DNA of 64,000 nucleotides from Bradyrhizobium septentrionale (GCF_011516645.4 NZ_CP088287.1:62001-126000); one strand, 5' to 3'. Counted from the stretch's first letter, positions 1 through 9,431 are shown. Program-made: numbers and translations. The notes: generated by a model from the sequence alone, not told the origin.

Positions 1-2
1 TG

Positions 3-779
3 GTGAACGGTTTCAGCAAATGGCCGGACGCGGCGGGCTGTCGCGAGGCTGCCGTCGCAATCGCCGGTGAGGTGCCGTCCAAGCTCTTGCGTTTTGACCC
101 GCAGCACCTGGCGAACCTGGTGAACGGTTTCAGCAAATGGCCGGACGCGGCGGGCTGTCGCGAGGCTGCCGTCGCAATCGCCGGTGAGGTGCCGTCCAAG
201 CTCTTGCGTTTTGACCCGCAGGCGCTGGCGAACCTGGTGAACGGTTTCAGCAAATGGCCGGACGCGGCGGGCTGTCGCGAGGCTGCCGTCGCAATCGCCG
301 GTGAGGTGCCGTCCAAGCTCTTGCGTTTTGACCCGCAGGAGCTGGCGAACCTGGTGAACGGTTTCAGCAAATGGCCGGACGCGGCGGGCTGTCGCGAGGC
401 TGCCGTCGCAATCGCCGGTGAGGTGCCGTCCAAGCTCTTGCGTTTTGACCCGCAGCACCTGGCGAACCTGGTGAACGGTTTCAGCAAATGGCCGGACGCG
501 GCGGGCTGTCGCGAGGCTGCCGTCGCAATCGCCGGTGAGGTGCCGTCCAAGCCCTCGCGTTTTAACCCGCAGGAGCTGGCGAACCTGGTGAACGGTTTCA
601 GCAAATGGCCGGACGCGGCGGGCTGTCGCGAGGCTGCCGTCGCAATCGCCGGTGAGGTGCCGTCCAAGCTCTCGCGTTTTAACCCGCAGGAGCTGGCGAA
701 CCTGGTGAACGGTTTCAGCAAATGGCCGGACGACGCAGCGTGTCACCGGGCGCTGGTGGACATCGCACGCGGACTAGGC
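3..779 (+). repeat. 117-bp tandem repeats encoding 39-residue SKWP units
   Basis: Units start at 3, 120, 237, 354, 471 and 588, and a partial divergent unit starts at 705. They are almost identical at DNA level. Differences cluster at the last third of the unit (the codons for LLRF/PSRF/LSRF and the residue after PQ). The array continues to the window edge, so the real copy number is unknown. Confidence 0.95.
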
Positions 780-3700
780 CGGGCAGGCCAACGCTTCGGT
801 GCCTTCACGACGCCTCAGTTCGGCATGATCGCCAATGCCCTGGGGCGAAGTATCGTGAGAGGGGAGGAGGCGGGAGAGATCACAGAGACCGCTCTGCTGA
901 AGGATCGCTTGCATCAGCTGGCCCATCACCTTCACTACGACAATGATCGGCTGGAGCAGAGCGATGTTCGGACCATCGCCACCATTTTCAAGGCCTTGGC
1001 GAAGGCCCGGCTGTTCGAGGATCTGGGTTCACTCGCCTCGACCGGGTTGGATCGGCTCAACGAACTGCATCGTGCCCCCGGTTTTGCCGCTGAGAATAAC
1101 CTCGAGACCATGGGCAATCTCTGTGCCGCGCTGGTGCCGCTGGCGCGCAGCCCGCACCTGCGCTGGCACCGCAGAGTGGCTCTCCACTTGCTGAACGATC
1201 TCCAGCCGGTCGTGGAGCAAAAGATCGAGGCACACTTCAATGCGAGCGCAGCAGAGCGAATCCGTGGGCCGCTCGCCAGTCGCGGTCCTGCGCTCTCGAT
1301 CTATCAGGTGATCAAGGCTCGTGCGGTCCTGGCGAACATGTTCAAGCGGCCGGTTATCGAGGGCAAGAAGGCCGATTTGCGCAAGAGGCAGCAAGAGCTG
1401 CGGCACGGTACCAAAGAGACCCTGGCTAGTACGCGCGAGCTCATCCAGGGCGATCTTTCCAACATGAGCTGGAACCTGATCGCACAGATCGAGGCGGAAA
1501 GCCCGGTCGATGCGCTGGACGCATTCGTCGAGCAGAACGCGGCAACGATCCTGGACAAGCATCCTGCGTCCATATTCGATGGCCACGAGGTATTGCGAAC
1601 CATGGATCACGAGCCGAGGCCCCCACAGGGCGAGGCAGGTCTAATGCGGTTGCCGGTGGTGGACATGCAGGGACGGCCCCTCGCCACGGAGCCCGAGACA
1701 CGATACTCGATCTTTCATCGGCTGACCTCGGGGGCGATAGAGGTGGTCGCCGTGCAGCTGCTAGCAAAACCGAGCGCCTTCATGCTGGCGCGCACGCTCA
1801 CCTACAAGGGTGTGCCTTACCGCATGGACCTGTTCGGCGGCAGCAAGTTAAAGGCACCAAAACCGACCGTGCTCGAAATCGCCGCCAATGCTCCAGCCAA
1901 ACCGGCGGTAGCATCTTCGGGAGGAAAGCTGCTCGCCATTCCCTATGCCGAAACCGCTCCGGGCACGTCATTCGAGAAGCTATCGCGCGCCTGGGCGCCG
2001 TTCAAAGAGGCCTATTGGTACACTCAGCGCAGGGGGTTTGCGGCGCCACCTGCAATCAAGGATCTGGGCCCTCACGACTACGCGCTCGAGGGCGCCTTCA
2101 AGCTGTTGCTGGCGCCGGACCGCCCGGCCAACGAGGCGCATCCCTTCAGACTGACCGGACCGGAAGGCCCGATTGCTCTGCGACCGCATGACGGCTGTGG
2201 CTTCATCAAGGCCTCGCTGGCCGAGCGTATGCTCGCCGTTCGCCGTGCCGGCCCGGAGGAAGGTCCCGATCGGATGCCGGCCTATGGCGAAGGAAGGAGA
2301 TCGTCCGTACCGAGCTCGGCGCTGCAACATTATCCGCGGAGTGAGCGAGTGGCGGGCGAGGCGCGCGAGAAAGCCAAGGCTTGGCTGGAGAGCAGAGGAG
2401 GGGAAAGCCTGATAGGCGAGCAGCTGTTTCGTACGGTGACAGCAGGCCACATCGACGGTTCCGGCGCGGTTGCCGTCCCGTCCAGTGACGATTACCTCCA
2501 CGTGCCAGAGTGCAAGAGCGAGACGTTGACGGGAACGGGAGGCGTGCTGATCGGGCGATCTCCCTATGACGCCCCCAACCTGCGCCCGCTTGCCTACGAG
2601 CGCGTCAAGTCGGCGGCTGATGGGGATCCGACTGCGGCATTCCTCGATAGATGCGTGGCCATGCAATATAGTTTCAGCGTCGCTGAGAAGTCGCGGGAGG
2701 AGCTGGCGGCCGACGATCCGAGCTTCTTTGCCAAAGGCATTCTGATCGTGGTGCCGGACGAGCTGTGGCCGGCCGACTACACCGATCGCGGCCTGGTGAT
2801 GTCGGCCGAGGACGTCAAGTGCCATTCGAACTGGACCGAGCGCAAGGACCGCGTCAAGGCGGACACGCTGGTCGACTGCGTCGGTATCCTGCAGGCGACC
2901 GAGGTGTTCGCTCCGGGCTCGTTGGTCGCCGTCCCGACCGGTGAGCAGAAAAAACTCGACGGCGATTTCGACGGAGATACGATCGTTATCGTCGGTGATC
3001 GGCCGCAGCTCTATGAGCATGTTCGCCTGTTCGATGACAAGGAGCAGGCCCGCGGGGTCCGCTCGCTCAAGCCGCCAAAGTCCCATACGCCGGCAATCGA
3101 GGGCAATGATTACAAATTCAGTCGTGCCAGCCAGATCCTCGCGGCGACGCGGGATACTTTGGAGATTTATAGCGGCCTGCAGCGGAGCTTTCTGGCGCAG
3201 TCCCATCAAGCACGACGTTGGTTTGCCGAGCGCTCAGTGTTTGGAACTTACGAGGGGCTTCATCACGAACTTCAGCGCGACATCCGTCAATTACTGAACC
3301 AGGAGCAGGTGAGCGCCCAGGATGTCGAGCAAATGCTCGACAGAGCGAGGCCCGAAATCAAGGTTGCAGACCATGCAGTCGCCCACGAAATTGCCGAGTT
3401 ACTCGTCACCGACCTTGAGGCATGGGCAGCAAGCTTGGATGAGCAGGTGCTGGTCGAAACAGTCGAAAGCGCGCGCGATACCAAGTTGACGGTGAGCCCG
3501 GCGCTTGCGGAGCTTTTCCCAGACCTGGCGGAGACCTATCCGGCGGCGACGCACCCGCGCGACCGTATCCAGGCCGTGCTCGACAACTATCCTCCGCGCA
3601 TCAGTCCGCGGCCGGATGGGTACAGTGCGGATGACCTCGTGCAAAGCGCAAGCAACCTCCTGAGCCTCGGCATCAAGGTCGGAACGGATGCCTTTAAATC

Positions 3701-6251
3701 CGACACCAGCGTCCAGCTGTTTATGAAGAAAAGCCAAGGGCTCCAGAGGCTCCTGCAGCAGACGCCGGGCCTGAAGTCGGTGCCCTATGTCAAGAGCATG
3801 GCGACGACCCTCAATCACGGGATGTTCAATGTCGACACGACCTTGGAGGATCTGAAGGACAATCCCACATTGGCGGCTTCAATCATGGAGGCCTCGATCA
3901 ACCTTGCTGCGGAGCAAGGGATTCTGCCCCGCCCCTTTGACCGGCAGCCTGCCGAGGATTCTGCCATCACATTGACGCTAACTCGCGAGCAGGCCTCGGA
4001 GCGCGCCCAAACCGAGGTGGCGCGCGCCGCAGTCGAAGAGAAGGCGATCACTGCAGCGGCGCTTCAGGTTGCCAAGGATCTCCGGCACACGGGCATCGAT
4101 GTGAAGATGCCCCATTTCGACCATCGATTGAGGTCGGAAAGCTCCCTCAGAGACCAACTCATGGTTGTGAATGATGTCCCCGAAGGCGCCTCACAGCTGA
4201 TCAGCAGCGCCGTGCGCCATGTCTTCGAAGCACCCGATAAGGATTTTGCAAAGGCCTTCCGGAAAGCCATTCTGTCGTTTGAGGAGCAAGGCTACACCGA
4301 AATCAGCACAGCAAACTGGTTCAGGGTGAGCGCTCCGACCATTGTCGGCATCAAGACTGTGCTCGCCACGCCGGATGGCTACCGCTTCGAGGCGGAGTTT
4401 CATACGCCGGGCAGCTACCAGGCCAAATTGGCCAATCACGATACCTATAAGGAGCTCCAGCGACTGCGCAGAAGCGATGCACCCGATGACCGTAAGATGG
4501 AGCAGCTCACGCAGCGCGTGCGCGAGGTCTGCAAAGAAGTTGCGATCCCGGAGGGTGTTGGAGCTATTTCCCATTGGTCCATCGAAGGAGCACCTACAGC
4601 TGGTGTCGGCGCGGCGCGATCTGCCCAACAGACAAGGACGGCCGAGCGATCACCGACTGCAAAGGAGGTTGTCGCGGCCCTCGACGGGCGGCCGATCGTG
4701 CTCGTCGGGATGCCCAGTTGCGGCAAATCCACCATCGGTCCGTATCTTGCGCGACGACTGGGGCTGCCCTTCATCGACTCCGACAAAAAAATCGAGACGG
4801 CGGCAGGCATGTCGATATCAGACATTTTTACGGCCAAAGGAGAGCCGCATTTCAGGGACCTCGAGGCGGGTTTGATCGCGGAGTGTCTCGAGCGGGGACC
4901 CGCGGTGCTCGCCACCGGTGGCGGCGCGTTCATGCGTGAGGAGACGCGGCGCCACGTCGCCGAGAAGGGGCTCTCGATCTGGCTCAATGCCGACGCGGGC
5001 GAGATCAGAAAACGCCTTGCTCGTGACACCACCCGTCCGCTGTTGCAGACCGAGGACCGGGGGGACAAGATCACGCAACTGATCCGCGAACGCGGACCGT
5101 TCTATCAACTTGCCGATCTCACCATCATCCCAGGAAAGCGTGACAACAAGAACGCGGATCAATGTGTGGCCGCGCTGCATGCCTACCTTTGCGACGAGGC
5201 GGGCGCGTTGGAAGCAGCGTCAGCGCACTCTGCCAGGGCTCCTTCAGACATCGAGGGCGGTCTTGAGGCCGCGGTTCATCCGAATCCGCCCGCACCGTTC
5301 GAGTTGCGTGACAATGCTTGGAGCCCGGCGCCTGACTTTCCGCCGCCGTTTGCCGGGCCAGTACCGGGTCATCACCAGGGCGTTCGACAGCCCGGCTCGC
5401 CGCAAGGGCTTTCTCCGGCGCCAGCCTTCTCGGATGATGAAGCTTTGGCGTGGTTGCGCGAGGAGCTGGCGCGGCGGCAGATGCAAGAGCCGGCCTCACC
5501 ATCAACCAGCAGGGCTCCGTCAGACACCTACGGCGGTCTTGAGTCTTTTGTTGATCTGGATGCGCACACGCCGTCCGAATCACGCGACGATGCTAATTCT
5601 GTACGGCCGTTTCCGAGCACCTCCGCTGATGCTCAGATCGGGGCTTTAGGTCCGACAGCCTCGTCCCACGGCCGCGGGCTGGTGCTCGAGGACACGGAAT
5701 GGCTGGGCGACGAGCATATCGACAGGGATTACCGGCTCCAGGAGCAGGATTTGCAGAGGTACCATCCGGATCTCGCCGCCCGGACGCGGTTCGTGAATCC
5801 CCTCATCGTCCTAAATTATCTGCGCTCTAACGACGATGGCGTCGTGCGAACCGAATTCCAGCGCATCGTCTACGATAATGGTAACGATACAGCCGACTTC
5901 CTGTTCCTGCCCGTGATTAATGCCAATCCTGAAGATCCTAATAGCCTCGGCAACCATTGGTCGCTGCTGTTCGTTGATCGCCGCGACCGGGGCCGGCCGG
6001 TCGCCTATCACTACGATTCCTACGGGGGACTCAACAACAAGGATGCAGAACATCTCGCAGGTCGGCTGCACCTCCGCCTCGAGCGAGCCGGCATGGCCCA
6101 GCAGCGGAACGGGTATGATTGCGGCGTCTTCGTGGTGGACGGCACGCGGGCGCTGGTTAGGCAATTGGAGCAAGGACGGGAGCCAGACCTGCGGAACCTC
6201 AGCAACCTCGTTGCCAATCGGCAGGCACTGCAGAACCGACTCAGGGGCTGA
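3..6251 (+). CDS. Giant type III effector: SKWP repeats, DFDGD segment, shikimate kinase domain, Ulp1-like protease (5' end outside window)
   Basis: Open from the window edge, so the N-terminus, secretion signal and any tts box are missing; 2082 codons remain. Residue numbers count from position 3. Residues 1-234 are six 39-residue repeats starting NGFSKWPDAAG, and a seventh is divergent; this is the hallmark of the SKWP (XopAD/RipS) effector family. Residues about 847-863 (GVLIGRSPY...LRPL) and 988-992 (DFDGD) resemble the catalytic barrel of RNA polymerases. Residues about 1562-1712 form a shikimate-kinase domain with P-loop GMPSCGKST at 1569, an FIDSDKKIE motif, FRDLE, a GGG loop and RPLL. 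Two related RAPSD...GGLE segments follow. Residues about 1925-2070 are a C48 (Ulp1/SUMO-type) peptidase with H1985, D2005 and C2040 in NHWSLL, YDSYGG and GYDCGVF. Action inside plant cells is inferred from the family. The stop codon overlaps the end of a convergent transposase remnant. Confidence 0.85.
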   Translation: MNGFSKWPDAAGCREAAVAIAGEVPSKLLRFDPQHLANLVNGFSKWPDAAGCREAAVAIAGEVPSKLLRFDPQALANLVNGFSKWPDAAGCREAAVAIAGEVPSKLLRFDPQELANLVNGFSKWPDAAGCREAAVAIAGEVPSKLLRFDPQHLANLVNGFSKWPDAAGCREAAVAIAGEVPSKPSRFNPQELANLVNGFSKWPDAAGCREAAVAIAGEVPSKLSRFNPQELANLVNGFSKWPDDAACHRALVDIARGLGRAGQRFGAFTTPQFGMIANALGRSIVRGEEAGEITETALLKDRLHQLAHHLHYDNDRLEQSDVRTIATIFKALAKARLFEDLGSLASTGLDRLNELHRAPGFAAENNLETMGNLCAALVPLARSPHLRWHRRVALHLLNDLQPVVEQKIEAHFNASAAERIRGPLASRGPALSIYQVIKARAVLANMFKRPVIEGKKADLRKRQQELRHGTKETLASTRELIQGDLSNMSWNLIAQIEAESPVDALDAFVEQNAATILDKHPASIFDGHEVLRTMDHEPRPPQGEAGLMRLPVVDMQGRPLATEPETRYSIFHRLTSGAIEVVAVQLLAKPSAFMLARTLTYKGVPYRMDLFGGSKLKAPKPTVLEIAANAPAKPAVASSGGKLLAIPYAETAPGTSFEKLSRAWAPFKEAYWYTQRRGFAAPPAIKDLGPHDYALEGAFKLLLAPDRPANEAHPFRLTGPEGPIALRPHDGCGFIKASLAERMLAVRRAGPEEGPDRMPAYGEGRRSSVPSSALQHYPRSERVAGEAREKAKAWLESRGGESLIGEQLFRTVTAGHIDGSGAVAVPSSDDYLHVPECKSETLTGTGGVLIGRSPYDAPNLRPLAYERVKSAADGDPTAAFLDRCVAMQYSFSVAEKSREELAADDPSFFAKGILIVVPDELWPADYTDRGLVMSAEDVKCHSNWTERKDRVKADTLVDCVGILQATEVFAPGSLVAVPTGEQKKLDGDFDGDTIVIVGDRPQLYEHVRLFDDKEQARGVRSLKPPKSHTPAIEGNDYKFSRASQILAATRDTLEIYSGLQRSFLAQSHQARRWFAERSVFGTYEGLHHELQRDIRQLLNQEQVSAQDVEQMLDRARPEIKVADHAVAHEIAELLVTDLEAWAASLDEQVLVETVESARDTKLTVSPALAELFPDLAETYPAATHPRDRIQAVLDNYPPRISPRPDGYSADDLVQSASNLLSLGIKVGTDAFKSDTSVQLFMKKSQGLQRLLQQTPGLKSVPYVKSMATTLNHGMFNVDTTLEDLKDNPTLAASIMEASINLAAEQGILPRPFDRQPAEDSAITLTLTREQASERAQTEVARAAVEEKAITAAALQVAKDLRHTGIDVKMPHFDHRLRSESSLRDQLMVVNDVPEGASQLISSAVRHVFEAPDKDFAKAFRKAILSFEEQGYTEISTANWFRVSAPTIVGIKTVLATPDGYRFEAEFHTPGSYQAKLANHDTYKELQRLRRSDAPDDRKMEQLTQRVREVCKEVAIPEGVGAISHWSIEGAPTAGVGAARSAQQTRTAERSPTAKEVVAALDGRPIVLVGMPSCGKSTIGPYLARRLGLPFIDSDKKIETAAGMSISDIFTAKGEPHFRDLEAGLIAECLERGPAVLATGGGAFMREETRRHVAEKGLSIWLNADAGEIRKRLARDTTRPLLQTEDRGDKITQLIRERGPFYQLADLTIIPGKRDNKNADQCVAALHAYLCDEAGALEAASAHSARAPSDIEGGLEAAVHPNPPAPFELRDNAWSPAPDFPPPFAGPVPGHHQGVRQPGSPQGLSPAPAFSDDEALAWLREELARRQMQEPASPSTSRAPSDTYGGLESFVDLDAHTPSESRDDANSVRPFPSTSADAQIGALGPTASSHGRGLVLEDTEWLGDEHIDRDYRLQEQDLQRYHPDLAARTRFVNPLIVLNYLRSNDDGVVRTEFQRIVYDNGNDTADFLFLPVINANPEDPNSLGNHWSLLFVDRRDRGRPVAYHYDSYGGLNNKDAEHLAGRLHLRLERAGMAQQRNGYDCGVFVVDGTRALVRQLEQGREPDLRNLSNLVANRQALQNRLRG

Positions 6252-7335
6252 TGTCGCCATGGGCGGATAGCTCAGGCTGGAGCGGCTCACGCCGACGGCC
6301 TGGGCCCCCGGGCACGAAGGACCGGAACCAGCGCAGCGTCGCGAACTCGGCAGTGGCCAATTCCCGGGCTTTGGGAATCGCGTCGCGCACGGTCAGCATC
6401 AGCCAATAAGCGGCGGTGTGGAGAACGAGGCGGACTTGATTGGCGAGCGCCGAACGGCAGCTGGTGCGATCGGAGGCGAGCTGTGTCTTATGCAGCTTGA
6501 TCAGATTCTCGGCTTGGCCGCGCGCGCAATACAGGCTGTCGTAGATCCACTCGGCCGAGCCGACATCGAGGCTGGTGACGACGAAACGGATGTCGAGGCC
6601 GAGCATCGTCGCCTCAATACGGGCGACGGTACGCCGTTCGCGATCCCAGGACTTGGCCTTGTGGCGCGTCTCGGTATAGCCACGCAGAACCGGCAGGTTC
6701 TCGATGACGCGTCGCGTGCGGATGTCGTCGGCGGCCTCGTCGACTTTTCTGGCGAGCGGCTTGGTGCCGGACAGACCGAAGATGTAGTCGATGCCGTTGG
6801 TCTCGCACCACGCCATTGCCTCCGGCCGGGCATAGTGCCCGTCGCCACGGAACGTAATTCGCGTGTTGTGCCACCGCGTCCGGATATGCCGTATCAGGCG
6901 GCGCAGGTGGGCACGCACCTCGACGCCGCCCGGCGTCTTGCCGGGCCGCAGCACGACCGCCACGGGCCGGCTCTTCTCCGTGTCGTAGACGTGGATCGGC
7001 AGGAAGCAGCGTTCGTCATAATGAGCGTTGAACAGCGAGAGCTGCTGATGGCCGTGGACGACATCGCAGGTATCATCGATGTCGAGCGTGACGGATGCCG
7101 GCTCGCGCGGGTAGCTATCCATCCATGCGTCGACCAAAGTGTAGGTCAGCCGGATCACGTCGCGCAGGCGCGGAGCATTCTCCAGCCGCGACAGCGTCGG
7201 TTGGGAACACAGATCGCGACCCGTGTCCGGCAGCCGTCCGCAGGCCAGCTTGAATGCGGGATCGGACCGCAGATGATCGAGGTCGTCGGCGTCCTCGTAG
7301 CCGCAGCAGATCGCGAACATGCGCGCGCGGAACAT
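6241..7335 (-). pseudogene. IS1380-family transposase remnant
   Basis: The reading frame keeps the core of an IS1380 transposase, including the LDIDDT segment, FNAHYDERCFLPIHVYD, the TFRGDGHYARPEAM motif and the IYDSLYCARGQAEN region, which carry the acidic residues of the DDE fold. It lacks a normal N-terminus. Upstream the sequence is cut at 7345 by the end of an IS21-type element. The C-terminus leaves the family after EFATLR, near 6337, and the remaining residues come from flanking DNA up to the effector gene. The element is therefore truncated at both ends and unlikely to be active. It is convergent with the effector and overlaps its last codons by 11 bases. Confidence 0.8.
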
Positions 7336-7344
7336 ATCGATGCG

Positions 7345-7441
7345 TGTTTCGCAAGATCGTGAGCACGGATTTCAGCGTATGGTGAGCAACGATTTCAGAG
7401 GATCGTGAGCAGCGATTTCAGGCGATCGTGAGCACGTTTTT
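7345..7441. repeat. IS21-type left end with multiple transposase-binding repeats
   Basis: Four related copies of a motif close to GATCGTGAGCACGGATTTCAG begin at 7355, 7380, 7401 and 7424. Such tandem terminal repeats are typical of IS21 elements. The element boundary TGTTTC at 7345 interrupts the IS1380 transposase. Confidence 0.75.
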
Positions 7442-7513
7442 CGACGCGCCGGACGCTTCGGCCGACAATTCAACCGGGCTACGGGTTTCTCATTCAACCA
7501 ATGAGGAAGCCTG

Positions 7514-8057
7514 ATGCCTACCCAGAGATTGTCGATGCGCCGGATCAGAGAAGTTCTACGTTTGAGGCACCAGGGCCTGACCGAGCGCGTCATCGCGCGG
7601 ATGTTGGGCGTGAGCAATGGCGTCGTGCATGGATACGTGCGTCGCGCGCGCCTTGCGGGGCTGACCTGGCCGCTGCCAGACGGCCTGGACGACGAGGGCC
7701 TGGAGCTGTTGCTGTTCCCGGCGCCGACGGCAGCCTCGCAAAGCGACAGGCGCCCGTCACCGGATTGGGCTTATGTCGAGAAGGAGCTACGCCGCCGCAG
7801 CGTGACGCGCCTGCTATTGTGGGAAGAGTATCGCGCCGCCAATCCGGACGGCTTTGGCTATACCTGGTTTTGCACGACCTTCGAGGCCTGGAAGCAGCGG
7901 GCGCAGCCGAGCATGCGCCAGACCCACTTGGGTGGCGAGAAGGTGTTCGTCGATTTCGCCGGTGACACCATCGATATTTTCGATCCCATCACCGGCGAAG
8001 TGCACGCCATGAAGCTGTTTGTCGCGGCGATGGGGGCCTCGAACTACACCTACTACC
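7514..8057 (+). pseudogene. istA: IS21-family IstA transposase, N-terminal fragment
   Basis: Starts MPTQRLSMRRIREVLRLRHQG and continues with a helix-turn-helix (ERVIARMLGVSNGVVHGYVRRA), then the LLWEEYR segment and GGEKVFVDFAGDTIDI, the start of the integrase core with its first aspartate. About 180 residues match the family. Near 8057, after SNYTYY, the sequence switches to an inverted IS630 fragment, so the remaining 300 or so residues and the partner istB are missing. It follows directly on the terminal repeats at 7345-7441, which belong to the same element. Confidence 0.8.
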
Positions 8058-8494
8058 CAGAATCAGAGCTGAGTGATACGGCGGCCTTTGAAACGGCGTT
8101 GACGGACCTTTTTCTTGGTCCAGACGAAGGGCTCGGCTCTGTCGTTGTATGCGTTGACGTAGGCATCGATGTGCTCCTGAAGCTGCGTGAGGCTTGTGAA
8201 GGAGGTGCCGCTGAGCGACTGCCCCTGCAAGATCGAAAACCATACCTCGACCTGATTGAGCCAAGACGCACTTGTCGGCGTGAAATGAAATTGCACGTTG
8301 GGGTGGGCCTTGAGCCAATGCTCGTTCTTCTTGTGGGTGTTGAGGTTGTCGAGGATGACGTGAAGCTTCCGGTTCGGAAAAGCCGCGGTGACGCTGTTCA
8401 TGAAGTCGAGAAACTCGACGCGGCGTCGGCGTTTTGAATGCGCCGCGATGATCTTTCCGGTGGCGACTTCGAGCGCCGCAAACAATGTTGTGAC
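8055..8494 (-). pseudogene. IS630-family transposase, C-terminal fragment
   Basis: The minus strand encodes FAALEVATGKI, then VILDNLNTHKK with a catalytic aspartate, then TPTSASWLNQVEVWFSIL with the catalytic glutamate, and ends in GRRITQL. This is the C-terminal half of an IS630-type DDE transposase. The N-terminal half, including the first aspartate and the DNA-binding domain, is missing, because at about 8494 the sequence changes to a short IstB tail and then to an IS1111-type element. The fragment is a non-functional piece of the IS mosaic. Confidence 0.8.
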
Positions 8495-8516
8495 GCTGGC
8501 AATCCTGCGTGATTGG
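8494..8516 (+). pseudogene. 23-base relic of an istB 3' end
   Basis: TGACGCTGGCAATCC and the bases after it equal, in inverted orientation, the last codons (IDAGNPA, stop) of the istB gene at 18243. The relic is wedged between the IS630 fragment and the IS1111-type fragment and marks a recombination joint. Confidence 0.65.
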
Positions 8517-9431
8517 AAGCAGCCGGCCTGCCTTGTCGGAATAGAAGCCTGTGGCAGCGCTCACTATTGGGCACGCGAGATTGCAACTCTCGGCCATGAA
8601 GTGCGGCTGATCCCACCAGCTTACGTCAAGCCGTTTGTGAAGCGTGGAAAAACGGATGCGGCGGATGCCGAGGCCATCAGCGAAGCCGTGACTCGCAAGA
8701 CCATGCGCTTCGTTCCGATCAAAACGGCCGAGCAACAAGCCGGAACGATGGTCCTGAAGAGTCGCGCACTTCTGGTGAAACAGCAAACGCAGACGATCAA
8801 CGCCCTGCGCTCGCATCTGGCTGAGTTGGGCATCATTGCCGCCGCCGGCCGGACAAAGGTCGAGGCGTTGGTTGCAATCGTACGGGATGTAGCAGATATC
8901 CGCTTGCCTGCGGCAGCGCGCTTCGCGCTGACGGCAGTTGCCGATCAGATCGAGGCTCAGGCGGACCAGATTGACAAGCTCGAGCGAGCCATTGTTGCTG
9001 CGGCAAGGACCGACAAGGACATGCGCCGACTGACTACCATCCCCGGCATTGGAGCCATTACAGCGGCGACCATCAAGGCGCTGGTGCCAGATCCCGGCGG
9101 CTTCAAATCCGCTCGTCACTTTGCTGCCTGGCTGGGACTGACGCCGCGACAGCATTCGAGTGGGGGCAAGGAGCGGATGGGGCGAATCTCGAAGATGGGA
9201 AACCCCGAACTTCGGAGCCTCCTCGTTCTTGGGGCGACATCCGTCCTGCGAATTGCCCGGAAGGCTGATCGGGCGCCGCCATGGTTGAAGTCGCTGCTCG
9301 CCAGACGTCCGTACAAGGTGGCAGCGGTCGCACTGGCCAACAAGACAGCGCGAATTGCCTGGGCGCTCTTGAACAGGGGTGGGATTTATCGGCATCCGGA
9401 GACGCTAGCGACGACTACGCCTGCCGCTTGA
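8516..9431 (+). pseudogene. IS110/IS1111-type transposase lacking its N-terminus (inverted copy of the one at 15089-18050)
   Basis: From KQPACLVGIEACGSAHYW onward the frame equals the transposase of the element at 14808-18126, through KRGKTDAADAEAI and the C-terminal TIPGIGAITAATI (helix-hairpin-helix-like) and AAWLGLTPRQHSSGGKERM segments with the conserved serine of the Tnp20 domain. The first 44 residues, with the catalytic LDLAKHIF motif that opens the DEDD RuvC-like domain, are gone. Translation in this frame would start inside the IS630 fragment. It is therefore a defective copy. Because it has no intron, it shows the exact uninterrupted target sequence. Confidence 0.85.

Noticed and set aside
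3..779. Tandem repeats as a CRISPR array
   Set aside because: Units are contiguous, 117 bp, in frame and coding; there are no spacers.
1980..3209. 409-residue minus-strand open frame inside the effector
   Set aside because: It lies antisense to a well-supported coding frame with conserved motifs and has no family-like features of its own.
7989..9395. 468-residue minus-strand open frame
   Set aside because: It spans several joined IS fragments and is antisense to the IS1111-type transposase; the repeat at 15125-15886 is the same shadow.
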